This document shows, one piece after another, positions 26,502-34,680 of a stretch of 34,680 nt of DNA. A program made the position numbers and the translations under genes. The stretch covers positions 1-34,680 of the forward strand of contig CAMJXZ010000002.1 in assembly GCA_946409855.1 (NCBI GenBank). Reading direction: 5' to 3'. The notes below the pieces were generated by a model, which was not told where the DNA came from, searched no databases, and saw only the letters and a list, made by a program, of their open reading frames with translations. This DNA is from an uncultured Clostridia bacterium. GTDB taxonomy: Bacteria > Bacillota > Clostridia > Christensenellales > Aristaeellaceae. Positions within the stretch are counted from its first letter, which is position 1. Each line of letters begins with the position of its first letter.

Positions 26502-27527
26502 TCAATGATCCCATTCCTTCAGGCTGTTCAGATACCAGTCGGGCATAGATGCTTTCACCGGCCGCGTTTTCTCTTTCCCGGCCACGGCCTGATAATCCTC
26601 CAGGCTGTAGACGCTGCCGTCCTCATGAAAAAGCCCGTTGAACGTGCCGTTTGGGCGCTGGGCCATCAGATAGGCCGGCTTGACCATCAGGGACCAGAAG
26701 AAGCTGCCCGTACCGGAGCCGTATACCGTGGGCGCCAGGGTGGCCAGAGCCGGCACGGTATATTCCTGCGGGATGGATTTCACGTCCCATCCGGGCCCGG
26801 CTTCCCTCACCCGCTGCCACTCTGTCAGCCAGCAGGGCTTGCGGATCAATTCCTGCACAGCCTTTGCCTCCCGGATCACCCGGGCGAGGTTTTCCGCGCT
26901 CTGCGGGAAATTATCGTGATACTGGTATACATCCAGTTCATCCCTGAAGTACAGGTTGTGCGGCAGCGTAATACAGCCGATCGTCAGCGGCACGCTGCCG
27001 TGATAGCTTTTCGCCAGCGCGACGATGTGCTGGGCAAAGGGGACATTGCCGCTCTCCCGGTGAGGCTCGTTCATGCACTCGATGGCCAACAGTCTTTCAT
27101 CGCTGCCGAAGCGGCGCATAAAAGCGTCCACAAAAGCATGCACTTCCACCCAGCGGGCAGGATCTAGCTGAATCGCCCGGCAGGGGGAACAGACACAGAT
27201 GGCCGTGTGGGGGTTTTTGTTTTTCCTGTTCTCTTCCGTATTGTCAGTTCCGCAGTCCTCAAACAGGACCGGCATGATCCGGATGCCGTGCTTTTCGGAA
27301 AGGGCAATCACCTGTTCGAACCGTTTAAAGAACTCTTCCGGCCGCTCCTGCCAGTATTCAAAGCTCACGAACATGCGCAGCGCGTTGATGCCGGCGTCTT
27401 CCGCATAACCGAAATCCCGGTCGATTTCCTCCGGATTCAGCTCATTCCAGGTTTGCCACGCGTTGTAAGCGCGGGAAGGAAAATAGACAGCGCCGCGGAT
27501 TCCTTCAAAGTAAGACGCATCCAGCAT
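26502..27527 (-). CDS. GH5-like glycoside hydrolase (TIM-barrel, cytoplasmic, no signal peptide)
   Basis: 'GRFGSDERLLAIECMNEPHRESG'-type acid/base NEP motif (IECMNEPH) and nucleophile-like 'CWLTEWQRV'; barrel-type spacing. Confidence 0.72.
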   Translation of the reverse strand: MLDASYFEGIRGAVYFPSRAYNAWQTWNELNPEEIDRDFGYAEDAGINALRMFVSFEYWQERPEEFFKRFEQVIALSEKHGIRIMPVLFEDCGTDNTEENRKNKNPHTAICVCSPCRAIQLDPARWVEVHAFVDAFMRRFGSDERLLAIECMNEPHRESGNVPFAQHIVALAKSYHGSVPLTIGCITLPHNLYFRDELDVYQYHDNFPQSAENLARVIREAKAVQELIRKPCWLTEWQRVREAGPGWDVKSIPQEYTVPALATLAPTVYGSGTGSFFWSLMVKPAYLMAQRPNGTFNGLFHEDGSVYSLEDYQAVAGKEKTRPVKASMPDWYLNSLKEWDH

Positions 27528-27558
27528 AGACAGCTCTCCTTTCAGTCAGTCCAGAAAT

Positions 27559-27570
27559 TACACGTGTGTA
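27559..27570. promoter_or_regulatory. Candidate LacI-family operator TACACGTGTGTA upstream of GH5-like gene
   Basis: TACAC-GT-GTGTA palindrome about 32 nt upstream of start; shared with 31189-31200. Confidence 0.55.
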
Positions 27571-27616
27571 TACATGCAGGAAGAAATCCCCGTACCTGTC
27601 CGGTACGGGAAAAATG

Positions 27617-28630
27617 TTATCTGGTGGTATCCCGGATCACCATGCTGGTGGTCAGGTGCTGATCCTCCGGGGTCAGGCCGCCGATCATAGCCCCGATCAG
27701 GGACAGCGCCGCTTCGGCGATCGCTTTCTGATCCGTTGCGACGGTGGTCAACGCGGGCCGGATGATCCTGCTGGTATCGGAGTTGTCAAAGCCGATTACG
27801 GAGATGTCCTCCGGCACTTTCTTTCCGCAGGCGAGGACGGCGTTGAGCACCACGCAGGCCAGCCCGTCGTTGCGGCAGACAAAACCGTCCACGGGAACGC
27901 CGCTTTTCACCCGGCGGCAGACCGCCCCGAACAATTCATCATAATCGGCGCATCCCGTAATGAAGGAATTGCCTGACAGCGGGCAGCCGAGGGCTTCCAT
28001 CTGGTTGCAGAAACCGCGGTACCGCAGGTCCTGCCGGCTGGAAAAATGGCCGTTGCGGCTGACCCTGTCCACATGCACCAGATTCCTGCAGCCGGTTTCA
28101 TACAGCAGCCGGACCGCCGCCATGATGCCGCTTTCGATGCCGGTATAGATCCTGGCCACACGGCCGTGAACCGTGGCGTAATCCCGGGTCATCAGGAGGA
28201 CCACCGGCAAACCGCTGTCCACCAGGTCCTGCACACAGCTTTCGGCCAGGCTGGAGGAAGAGATGATCACCGCGTCCACCTGGCGGGAGAGGATCCGGCT
28301 GACAAAATCGCGGTCACTCTTGGCGCTCATCAGGGAAACCAGGTATCCCTTGTCGTACGCCACGCCGTCCAGTTCCTGAAGCAGTCTTCCGAAATAGTTA
28401 TTGGCTACATTATCCGCGATAAAGAGGATATGGCTGTTGCCCTTGCCTTTCAGCGCGCGCGCGATGGAATTGGGCCGGTAATGCAGTTTTTCCACCGCTT
28501 CCATGACCCTTTTTTTCTTGTCTGCGGAAACATAGCGGTTGGCATTCAGCACATAGGAAACGATGGTTTCCGAAACACCGGCCAGATCCGCAACATCCTT
28601 GCGGGTGGGCGTGTTCGATTTCCTCGCCAT
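27617..28630 (-). CDS. LacI family transcriptional regulator
   Basis: 'TRKDVADLAGVSETIVSYVLNANRYVSADKKKRVMEAVEKLHYRPNSIARALKGKG', 'DISVIGFDNSDTSRIIRPALTTV'; AAAGGAGAG SD before MARKSN. Confidence 0.95.
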   Translation of the reverse strand: MARKSNTPTRKDVADLAGVSETIVSYVLNANRYVSADKKKRVMEAVEKLHYRPNSIARALKGKGNSHILFIADNVANNYFGRLLQELDGVAYDKGYLVSLMSAKSDRDFVSRILSRQVDAVIISSSSLAESCVQDLVDSGLPVVLLMTRDYATVHGRVARIYTGIESGIMAAVRLLYETGCRNLVHVDRVSRNGHFSSRQDLRYRGFCNQMEALGCPLSGNSFITGCADYDELFGAVCRRVKSGVPVDGFVCRNDGLACVVLNAVLACGKKVPEDISVIGFDNSDTSRIIRPALTTVATDQKAIAEAALSLIGAMIGGLTPEDQHLTTSMVIRDTTR

Positions 28631-28653
28631 ACCGTACTCTCTCCTTTCCGTGG

Positions 28654-28692
28654 ACATGTGTACAGTATATCATGGAGCGGTCTTCAAGTCAA
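28654..28692 (-). promoter_or_regulatory. Promoter of lacI-type gene with overlapping operator-like ACATGTGTA
   Basis: Minus strand TTGACT (28687-28692) - 17 nt - TATACT (28664-28669), operator-like site at 28654-28662. Confidence 0.6.
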
Positions 28693-28746
28693 TTCTGTTT
28701 TATCTCCCTCTGCCTGAGCAAATCAAGATGAACACGATGTTTATCT

Positions 28747-28776
28747 TGACACGAAATAAAAGGATATGATATACTT
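28747..28776 (+). promoter_or_regulatory. Promoter of aldolase gene
   Basis: TTGACA (28747-28752) - 18 nt - TATACT (28771-28776). Confidence 0.55.
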
Positions 28777-28806
28777 TTTATACTACATACGAGTAATTAT
28801 TTCGGT

Positions 28807-29682
28807 ATGTCAGAAAGGGTGATCCATTTGCTGTGTACGAATCTTGAACAGATGCGGCGCGCCAGGCGCGAAGGCTATGCCATTCCCGCCATCAACACCC
28901 AGGGCGGCAATTATGATATTATCATGGCCATCTGCAGAGCGGCGGAAGAGATGAAATCGCCGGTGATCCTGGCGCATTATGTCGCAACCGGCGCGTACAG
29001 CGGGCACGACTGGTTTTATCAGGTGGCGAGATGGTGCGCCGAAAAAGTTTCCGTTCCCGTATCCATCCATCTGGATCACGGGGCGGATTTCGCCATCTGC
29101 ATGGAAGCGCTCCGCCTGGGCTTCACCTCGCTGATGATCGACGGATCCGCCCTGCCGGTTGCAGAAAACGCGGCGCTGACCGAAAGCGTCGTCCAAGTCG
29201 CCCGGTGCTTCCATGTGCCGGTGGAAGCGGAAATCGGTGAGCTTCAGCGCCTGGACGCCGAGGGGGCGGTCCTGGAGAACAAGAACATCGCCGACCCTCA
29301 GCAGGTCCGGGAATTTCTTTCTCTCTGCCATCCGGACACGCTGGCCATCGGCATCGGCAACGCGCACGGTTTTTATAAGGGAAAGCCGGATATTCATCTG
29401 GAAGTGCTGGAACAGGTACGTTCCTTCTGTGATCTGCCGCTGGTGCTGCACGGCTGTACCGGCATGGACGAAGCGATCATCCGGAAGGCCGTCCGGGAGC
29501 TGGGGATCGCAAAAATCAATTTCGGTACGGAAATCCGCTGGAAATACATCGAACATCTGGAAGAGGGCCTCAGGATGGACCATCAGGGCCACAGCTGGAA
29601 AGTGAGCCAGTACGCAAGCGGAGCGCTGACGGAAGATGTCAGGCACATTATCCGCCTGTCCGGGTCAGAAGGAAAGGCGTAA
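28807..29682 (+). CDS. Class II fructose/tagatose-bisphosphate aldolase family (ketose-bisphosphate aldolase)
   Basis: 'SIHLDHGADFAICMEALRLGFTSLMIDGSALP', 'VPVEAEIGEL', 'AIGIGNAHGFYKGKPDIHLEVLE', 'LPLVLHGCTGMDEAIIRKAV'. True start may be TTG at 28828, preceded by AAAGGGTG. Confidence 0.92.
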   Translation: MSERVIHLLCTNLEQMRRARREGYAIPAINTQGGNYDIIMAICRAAEEMKSPVILAHYVATGAYSGHDWFYQVARWCAEKVSVPVSIHLDHGADFAICMEALRLGFTSLMIDGSALPVAENAALTESVVQVARCFHVPVEAEIGELQRLDAEGAVLENKNIADPQQVREFLSLCHPDTLAIGIGNAHGFYKGKPDIHLEVLEQVRSFCDLPLVLHGCTGMDEAIIRKAVRELGIAKINFGTEIRWKYIEHLEEGLRMDHQGHSWKVSQYASGALTEDVRHIIRLSGSEGKA

Positions 29683-29703
29683 CAGGAGAAGGGAGCAGAA
29701 AAC

Positions 29704-31053
29704 ATGCCTGAAAAGCTGAATGTAGGCCTGATCGTAACCCTGTCCGGCCGCTGGCCCAGGGAACTGCCGGTGCGCCGGCATGCCGAGTATACGGCCTGGG
29801 CGCGCGAGAACCTGAAGGACATGAACCTGGTGATGCCCCCGCAGGTGCTGACCACCCCGGAAGAAGTGAATGAAGCCATCCGCATGATGCGCCGGGAGCA
29901 GACAGACGCCGTAGTCATGGTGTACGGAGCTTTCACCGGGGACGACATTGCCGCCTCCATTGTACAGAAAATGAACGTGCCGCTGATCCTGTGGGCGCCC
30001 TATGAGCCGCCGTATGAACGTGAGGAGAGGTTATGGGCCAACGCCCTGTGCGCGATGACCATGAACGCCGCCGCCCTGGGGCGTCTGGGGTATCCGTGCC
30101 ACACGGTATACGGCAGCAAGGAGGATGAACGGGCCGCCGGAAAAGTGATGGGGCTGCTGCGCGGTTACGCCGTCAAAAAAGCCCTGGCGGGGATGACGAT
30201 GGGCATTTTCGGCTACCGTCCAACCAACTACTATGTCAGCACTTTTGACGAAGCCGCCATCCGCCGTACGTTCGGCATCGCCATGAACGCCACGGAGCTG
30301 AAAACGGTTTTTGACGATATGGCCGCGTTGCCCGAGGGGGAAGTGCGCGCAGATATGGACGCCGTGGCCGCCCGGTGGGACCCCGCTCTTCTGCCGCCCG
30401 GGCATCTGGAAAACCATTCCCGGCTGTACCTGGCGCTGAAGAAACGGATCAAAGCGGACGGATATGACTTCGGCGTCATCAAATGCTGGCCGGAAATGGG
30501 CGCGGCGCATACGCAGCCCTGCGCCGTGCTGGGCAGGCTTCTGGACGACGGCATCTCCATCGGATGCGAAGGGGACGTCGACGCGGCCATCACCCAGAGG
30601 CTGGCCATGCTCCTTTCCTCCGGGAACGCGCCGTTCATCACGGACATGATCGACCTGAACGAGGCAGAAAACACGCTCTGCTTCTGGCACTGCGGGAACG
30701 CGGCTCCTTCCCTTCACAACGAAAAATACCGTCCTGAACTGCGCAACCACCCGCTGGTCGGCCAGGGGACGGCATTCTGGACGGCGCTGAAGCCGGGCAG
30801 GGTGACGATAGCCAGGCTGCACAATGATCACGGGCAGTACAAACTGGCGCTCATGCGGGGAGAAGCGCTGGACCGCGACAGGATCACCCGCGGAAGCATG
30901 ATCCAGGTCAAAATGGAAGCTCCTGTCCGCCGGACAGCTGAAAGCCTGATCGAAAACCGGATCCCCCATCATTATGTTCTGGTGTGGGATGATATCTATG
31001 ACAAGCTGAAGCAGACAGCTGCCCTGATGGAGATCCCCGTGATCGAACTGTAA
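29704..31053 (+). CDS. L-fucose/L-arabinose isomerase family protein
   Basis: 'VGLIVTLSGRWPRELP', 'AVVMVYGAFTGDDIAASIVQKMNVPLILWAPYEP', 'GISIGCEGDVDAAITQRLAMLLSSGNAPFITDMIDLNEAENTLCFWHCGNAAPSL'; GGAGAAGGGAG SD. Confidence 0.8.
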   Translation: MPEKLNVGLIVTLSGRWPRELPVRRHAEYTAWARENLKDMNLVMPPQVLTTPEEVNEAIRMMRREQTDAVVMVYGAFTGDDIAASIVQKMNVPLILWAPYEPPYEREERLWANALCAMTMNAAALGRLGYPCHTVYGSKEDERAAGKVMGLLRGYAVKKALAGMTMGIFGYRPTNYYVSTFDEAAIRRTFGIAMNATELKTVFDDMAALPEGEVRADMDAVAARWDPALLPPGHLENHSRLYLALKKRIKADGYDFGVIKCWPEMGAAHTQPCAVLGRLLDDGISIGCEGDVDAAITQRLAMLLSSGNAPFITDMIDLNEAENTLCFWHCGNAAPSLHNEKYRPELRNHPLVGQGTAFWTALKPGRVTIARLHNDHGQYKLALMRGEALDRDRITRGSMIQVKMEAPVRRTAESLIENRIPHHYVLVWDDIYDKLKQTAALMEIPVIEL

Positions 31054-31182
31054 GGGTTTTTTAAGGAAGCTGATCTCCTTTGGAAACGCCGGATTTCCCT
31101 GCTGCCGATATACATGCATTCTTCTATATGTATATTAAAATAACATATATATTGATATAACAATAAATCGGGTGATTTCTTG

Positions 31183-31211
31183 TTGACAAACACGTGTGTA
31201 TATTCTATAAT
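31183..31211 (+). promoter_or_regulatory. Full-consensus sigma-A-type promoter with operator in the spacer
   Basis: TTGACA (31183-31188) - 17 nt containing ACACGTGTGTA - TATAAT (31206-31211). Confidence 0.85.
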
Positions 31212-31266
31212 GAGAACAAATGAATGGGCGCGTTTCGCCCCGGATGAAAAAAGGAGGAACTGAGTC

Positions 31267-32805
31267 ATGACGAAAAAAATCCTGTGCCTCGTTCTCGTGC
31301 TGTGCCTGGTGCCGGTCTTCGCGCTGGCGGACAGCAAGGACGTGCTGAACACGGAAGGCGAACTGCCGATCGTGAAAGAACCCATCACCCTGTCGATCTT
31401 CGGCAAGCAGGGAGCCATTCACGCGGAATGGTCCACCATGGATTTCTTCAAAAAATATCAGGAACTGACCGGTATCACCCTTGAATTCAATCAGGCGCCT
31501 TCCCAGGGGTATGACGAGTCTAAAGCCCTGATGTGGACCAACGACACCTATGATGACATGCTGGTCGCTCCCGCCCTGAGCGGCACGGAAATCATCAAGT
31601 ACGGCGACGAAGGCGTCCTGCTGCCGCTGGAAGATCTTCTGAAAGAATATGCCCCCAACTATACCGCGCTGATGGAGAAATATCCGGACATTAAAGGCCG
31701 CATCACCGCGCCGGACGGCCATATCTATGCCCTGGCGGCCATCATCGCCGTCAATGCCGCCCGTACCGAAAAAATCTGGTGCAACAAGGCGTGGCTGGAC
31801 GCCTGCGGACTGGCTGTGCCCACCACCTTTGAAGAACTGGAGACGGTTCTGCGCGCCTTCAAGGAATACGACGCCAACGGAAACGGAGAAGCGGACGAGA
31901 TCCCGATCGCGGCAGCGGACCTCAACTTCTGGTTTGACACCATGGCCGGCATGTTCGGCCTGCAGTATCAGTTCGGCCAGGAAATGAACCTGAGCGAGGA
32001 CGGCAAGACCCTGACCTCCTGGCTGACCAGCGACCAGTTCAAGGCGCTGCTCCAGTGGAGCAACAAAATGTATGAAGAGGGCCTGATGGATCCCGACCTC
32101 TTCACCCAGGAGTACTCGAAGTTCAACGCCAAGATGAGCGGCCAGATGATGGGCATCTTCTTCAATCAGGCCGACGACGCTTTCGATTCCACCAATTATG
32201 TCGGGATCGCTCCCATGGCCGGCATGAGTGATAAGCTGTATGTGCAGAGCGGCCCTGTGGCCCGCGATATGGGTACCTTCGCCATCACCTGCGACTGCGA
32301 TTATCCCGAAGCCGCCGTCCGGTGGATCGACTATCTGTTCAGCGAGGAAGGCAGCTACCTGATGCGCTACGGCATCGAAGGCAAGACCTGGACCCGGGAC
32401 GAAAACGGCTATCCTGTCTATGTGGACGGCATCCTGAACAATCCTAACGGCTCCGGCCCCACCATTGCCCAGTTCTGCATCTGGCCCGGCGGCGGTTCCC
32501 CCCAGTACCTGAATGACCGCAACTGCATCGCCGTATGCTCTCCCACCACCCAGGCCGCTCAGGCCGCGCTGGATCCCTATATGGATTACGTCCTGTATGC
32601 CGAACCCCTGTTTGACGCGGACGTGAACGAACGGCTGCAGATTCTGGATACCGATATTTCCACCTACATGAAGTCCTGCGCCGCCAAATTCATCCGGGGC
32701 GAAATGAGCTTCGACGAATGGGACACCTACTGCCAGACCCTGGAAGGCATGGGCCTTCAGGAGTGGGTAGGGATCTATCAGGAACGTCTGGACAGCTACC
32801 AGTAA
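31267..32805 (+). CDS. ABC transporter extracellular solute-binding protein (LplA-like)
   Basis: Signal peptide MTKKILCLVLVLCLVPVFALA; 'YDDMLVAPALSGTEIIKYGDEGVLLPLEDLLKEYAPNYTALMEKYPDIKGRITAPDGHIYAL', 'EYDANGNGEADEIPIA'; GGAGGA SD. Confidence 0.93.
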   Translation: MTKKILCLVLVLCLVPVFALADSKDVLNTEGELPIVKEPITLSIFGKQGAIHAEWSTMDFFKKYQELTGITLEFNQAPSQGYDESKALMWTNDTYDDMLVAPALSGTEIIKYGDEGVLLPLEDLLKEYAPNYTALMEKYPDIKGRITAPDGHIYALAAIIAVNAARTEKIWCNKAWLDACGLAVPTTFEELETVLRAFKEYDANGNGEADEIPIAAADLNFWFDTMAGMFGLQYQFGQEMNLSEDGKTLTSWLTSDQFKALLQWSNKMYEEGLMDPDLFTQEYSKFNAKMSGQMMGIFFNQADDAFDSTNYVGIAPMAGMSDKLYVQSGPVARDMGTFAITCDCDYPEAAVRWIDYLFSEEGSYLMRYGIEGKTWTRDENGYPVYVDGILNNPNGSGPTIAQFCIWPGGGSPQYLNDRNCIAVCSPTTQAAQAALDPYMDYVLYAEPLFDADVNERLQILDTDISTYMKSCAAKFIRGEMSFDEWDTYCQTLEGMGLQEWVGIYQERLDSYQ

Positions 32806-32839
32806 TCCCCGCTCGTCCATTCGTATATCAGGGATGACG

Positions 32840-32868
32840 AAGGGAGAGGGCGAACCCTCTCCCTTTTT
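32840..32868 (+). terminator. Intra-operonic terminator/attenuator hairpin
   Basis: AAGGGAGAGGG cgaa CCCTCTCCCTT TTT between solute-binding protein and permease genes. Confidence 0.75.
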
Positions 32869-32892
32869 GCTTCCCAAGGAAGGAATGATCGT

Positions 32893-33837
32893 ATGACTGT
32901 TCATCCCGCCCCCCGGCTTTCCGGCACGCGCTGGTTCAAAAAACGGGTGCTGTCTCACTGGCAGCTGCTGGCGCTTCTCCTGGTCCCGCTGGCATGGTAT
33001 ATCATCTTCTGCTACATCCCCATGTTCGGCGTTCAGCTCGCTTTTAAAAACTATAAGGTCCGGCTGGGTATCTGGGACAGTCCCTGGGCCGAACCCCTGC
33101 TGCGCCATTTTGCCCGGTATTTCTCGTCCTACTACGCGTGGAGTACCATCTGGAATACCCTGGCGATCAACCTGGGCTGCCTGGCCATCGGCTTTCCTGC
33201 GCCGATCCTGCTGGCCCTGATGCTCAATGAGATCAACAGCCTGCGCTTCCGCAAAGTGCTGCAGAACATCACCTATATCCCGTATTTTCTCTCCATCGTC
33301 GTGGTCGTCAGCATGCTCAAGCTGTTTACCGATCAGCGGTACGGCCTGATCAACATCATGATCCGCGCCATAGGCATGCAGACGCTTCCGCTGATGGAAT
33401 CGGAAAAGTATTTCAGACCCCTGTACGTGCTGAGCAACGTGTGGCAGAACATGGGCTGGAACGCCATCATCTATATCGCCGCGCTGGCCGGCGTGGATAC
33501 CGCCCTGTACGAGGCGGCTACGGTGGACGGAGCTTCCCGGTGGCAGAAAATCATTCACGTCTCCCTGCCGTGCATTCTGCCTACCATCGTCACCATGTTC
33601 ATCCTGCGCATCGGCCAGCTGATGACGATCGGGTTTGAAAAAGCCCTGCTGATGCAGAACGACCTGAACATCGGCACCAGTGAAATCATCTCCACGCTGG
33701 TATACAAGAACGGCATCCAGAAGGGCGATTACAGCTATGCCACCGCCGTAGGCCTGATGAATTCCGTAGTCAACCTGATTCTGATTGTGACCGCCAACAC
33801 GGTGTGCCGCAAAACCCTGGACCAGAGCTTATGGTGA
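32893..33837 (+). CDS. ABC transporter permease (LplB-like)
   Basis: 'YIPMFGVQLAFKNYKVRLGIWDSPWAEPLLRHF', 'YEAATVDGASRWQKIIHVSLPCILPTIVTMFILRIGQLMTIGFEKALLMQNDLNIGTSEIISTLVYKNG'. Confidence 0.93.
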   Translation: MTVHPAPRLSGTRWFKKRVLSHWQLLALLLVPLAWYIIFCYIPMFGVQLAFKNYKVRLGIWDSPWAEPLLRHFARYFSSYYAWSTIWNTLAINLGCLAIGFPAPILLALMLNEINSLRFRKVLQNITYIPYFLSIVVVVSMLKLFTDQRYGLINIMIRAIGMQTLPLMESEKYFRPLYVLSNVWQNMGWNAIIYIAALAGVDTALYEAATVDGASRWQKIIHVSLPCILPTIVTMFILRIGQLMTIGFEKALLMQNDLNIGTSEIISTLVYKNGIQKGDYSYATAVGLMNSVVNLILIVTANTVCRKTLDQSLW

Positions 33838-33847
33838 GGTGGGAAAT

Positions 33848-34680
33848 ATGACAATCCGGACTGCACATCATCCTTCCCATATCAAAGAATCGGCCGGCGA
33901 TCGGATTTTCCAGGCTGTGATCCTGTTTTTCAGCGTCCTTCTGATGCTGATCGTGGCATACCCCCTTTATTTCACCGTGATCGCGTCCTTCTCAAAGCCT
34001 GAGGACGTCCTGCTGGGCCGGGTCATCTTCTGGCCGAAGAACATTTCCTTTGAAAGCTATCAGATGGTCATCGCGGAGAGAAGCATCTGGATGGGCTACG
34101 GCAATACCATTCTCTATACCGTGCTCGGCACCCTGATCAACCTGGCGCTGACCATCATGATCGCCTACCCGCTGAGCTGCAAGGAAACACCCTGCCGGGG
34201 AATCCTGACCTTTGTGGCGTCCTTTACGATGCTCTTTTCCGGCGGCCTGATCCCGACATATCTGCTGGTCCGGCAACTGGGCATGTACAACACCATCTGG
34301 GCCATGCTGCTGCCTTCCGGCATCACCACCTACAATATGCTGGTCATGAAAAACTTCTTCCAGTCCAGTATCCCGGGTGAACTCAAGGAAGCCGCCTGTC
34401 TGGACGGATGCACCGACCTGCAGACCCTGCTGCTGGTGGTGCTGCCCCTGTCCGGTTCCATCATCGCGGTCATGGTGCTGTTCTACGCGGTCGCGCACTG
34501 GAACGAGTATTTCAGCGCCCTGATTTACTTAAAGGACCGTTCCCGAATGCCGCTCCAGGTCATCCTCCGGGAGATCCTGCTGCAGAACCAGGAACTGGCG
34601 CAGGGGGACGGCACCGGCCTGTATGAAAAAATGATGGCGGCGGAAACCATGAAATACGCCATCATCATCATCGCCAGCGT
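33848..34680 (+). CDS. Carbohydrate ABC transporter permease (LplC-like), truncated by window end
   Basis: MTIRTAHHPSHIKESAGDRIFQAVILFFSVLLMLIVAYPLYFTVIASFS...'GELKEAACLDGCTDLQTLLLVVLPLSGSIIAVMVLFYAVAHWNEYFSALIYL', open at window end. Confidence 0.92.
   Translation, partial: MTIRTAHHPSHIKESAGDRIFQAVILFFSVLLMLIVAYPLYFTVIASFSKPEDVLLGRVIFWPKNISFESYQMVIAERSIWMGYGNTILYTVLGTLINLALTIMIAYPLSCKETPCRGILTFVASFTMLFSGGLIPTYLLVRQLGMYNTIWAMLLPSGITTYNMLVMKNFFQSSIPGELKEAACLDGCTDLQTLLLVVLPLSGSIIAVMVLFYAVAHWNEYFSALIYLKDRSRMPLQVILREILLQNQELAQGDGTGLYEKMMAAETMKYAIIIIAS

Noticed and set aside
31135-33558. Longest antisense ORF (807 aa, minus)
   Set aside because: Opposes clear LplA-like and LplB-like genes with promoter, SD and signal peptide; His/Gln/Arg/Gly-rich shadow translation.
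1-34680. rRNA, tRNA and known riboswitch genes
   Set aside because: Scanned intergenic regions by eye and found no cloverleaf, rRNA-like or recognisable riboswitch consensus; a covariance-model search would be needed to exclude weak ones.

Overview
The window is a moderately GC-rich bacterial chromosome segment. Gene content and strong SD/sigma-A-type promoters look like an anaerobic Clostridia-type organism (inference). No rRNA, tRNA, CRISPR array, phage or autonomous transposase was recognised. Left part: GNAT C-terminus, a fucO-like Fe-alcohol dehydrogenase split by an apparent 1-nt deletion, a YciI-like protein, a PLD/helicase/DUF3427-type protein, a TraB/GumN-family protein, a serine beta-lactamase-like hydrolase, and an LplABC-type sugar ABC operon with a membrane AraC-type regulator. 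Middle: two adjacent small double-glycine-leader peptides (bacteriocin-like), a 161-nt long-palindrome repeat present twice (14770-14930 and 21371-21531, about 90% identical by eye), and a compact six-gene minus-strand operon (TIM-like, LarA-like, CHR transporter pair, PFK-like, PGI-like). The PGI and PFK paralogs in that operon have altered signature motifs, suggesting a parallel glycolysis-like pathway for an unusual sugar or sugar acid. Right part: ROK regulator, MalEFG-type ABC operon, GH5-like glycosidase, LacI regulator, class II aldolase, L-fucose isomerase-like protein and a second LplABC-type operon. A shared ACAYGTGT-type operator candidate ties several of these promoters together. 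The most interesting items are the palindromic repeat, the double-glycine peptide pair and the TIM/LarA/CHR/PFK/PGI operon. All were identified by reading the sequence; no database search was run.
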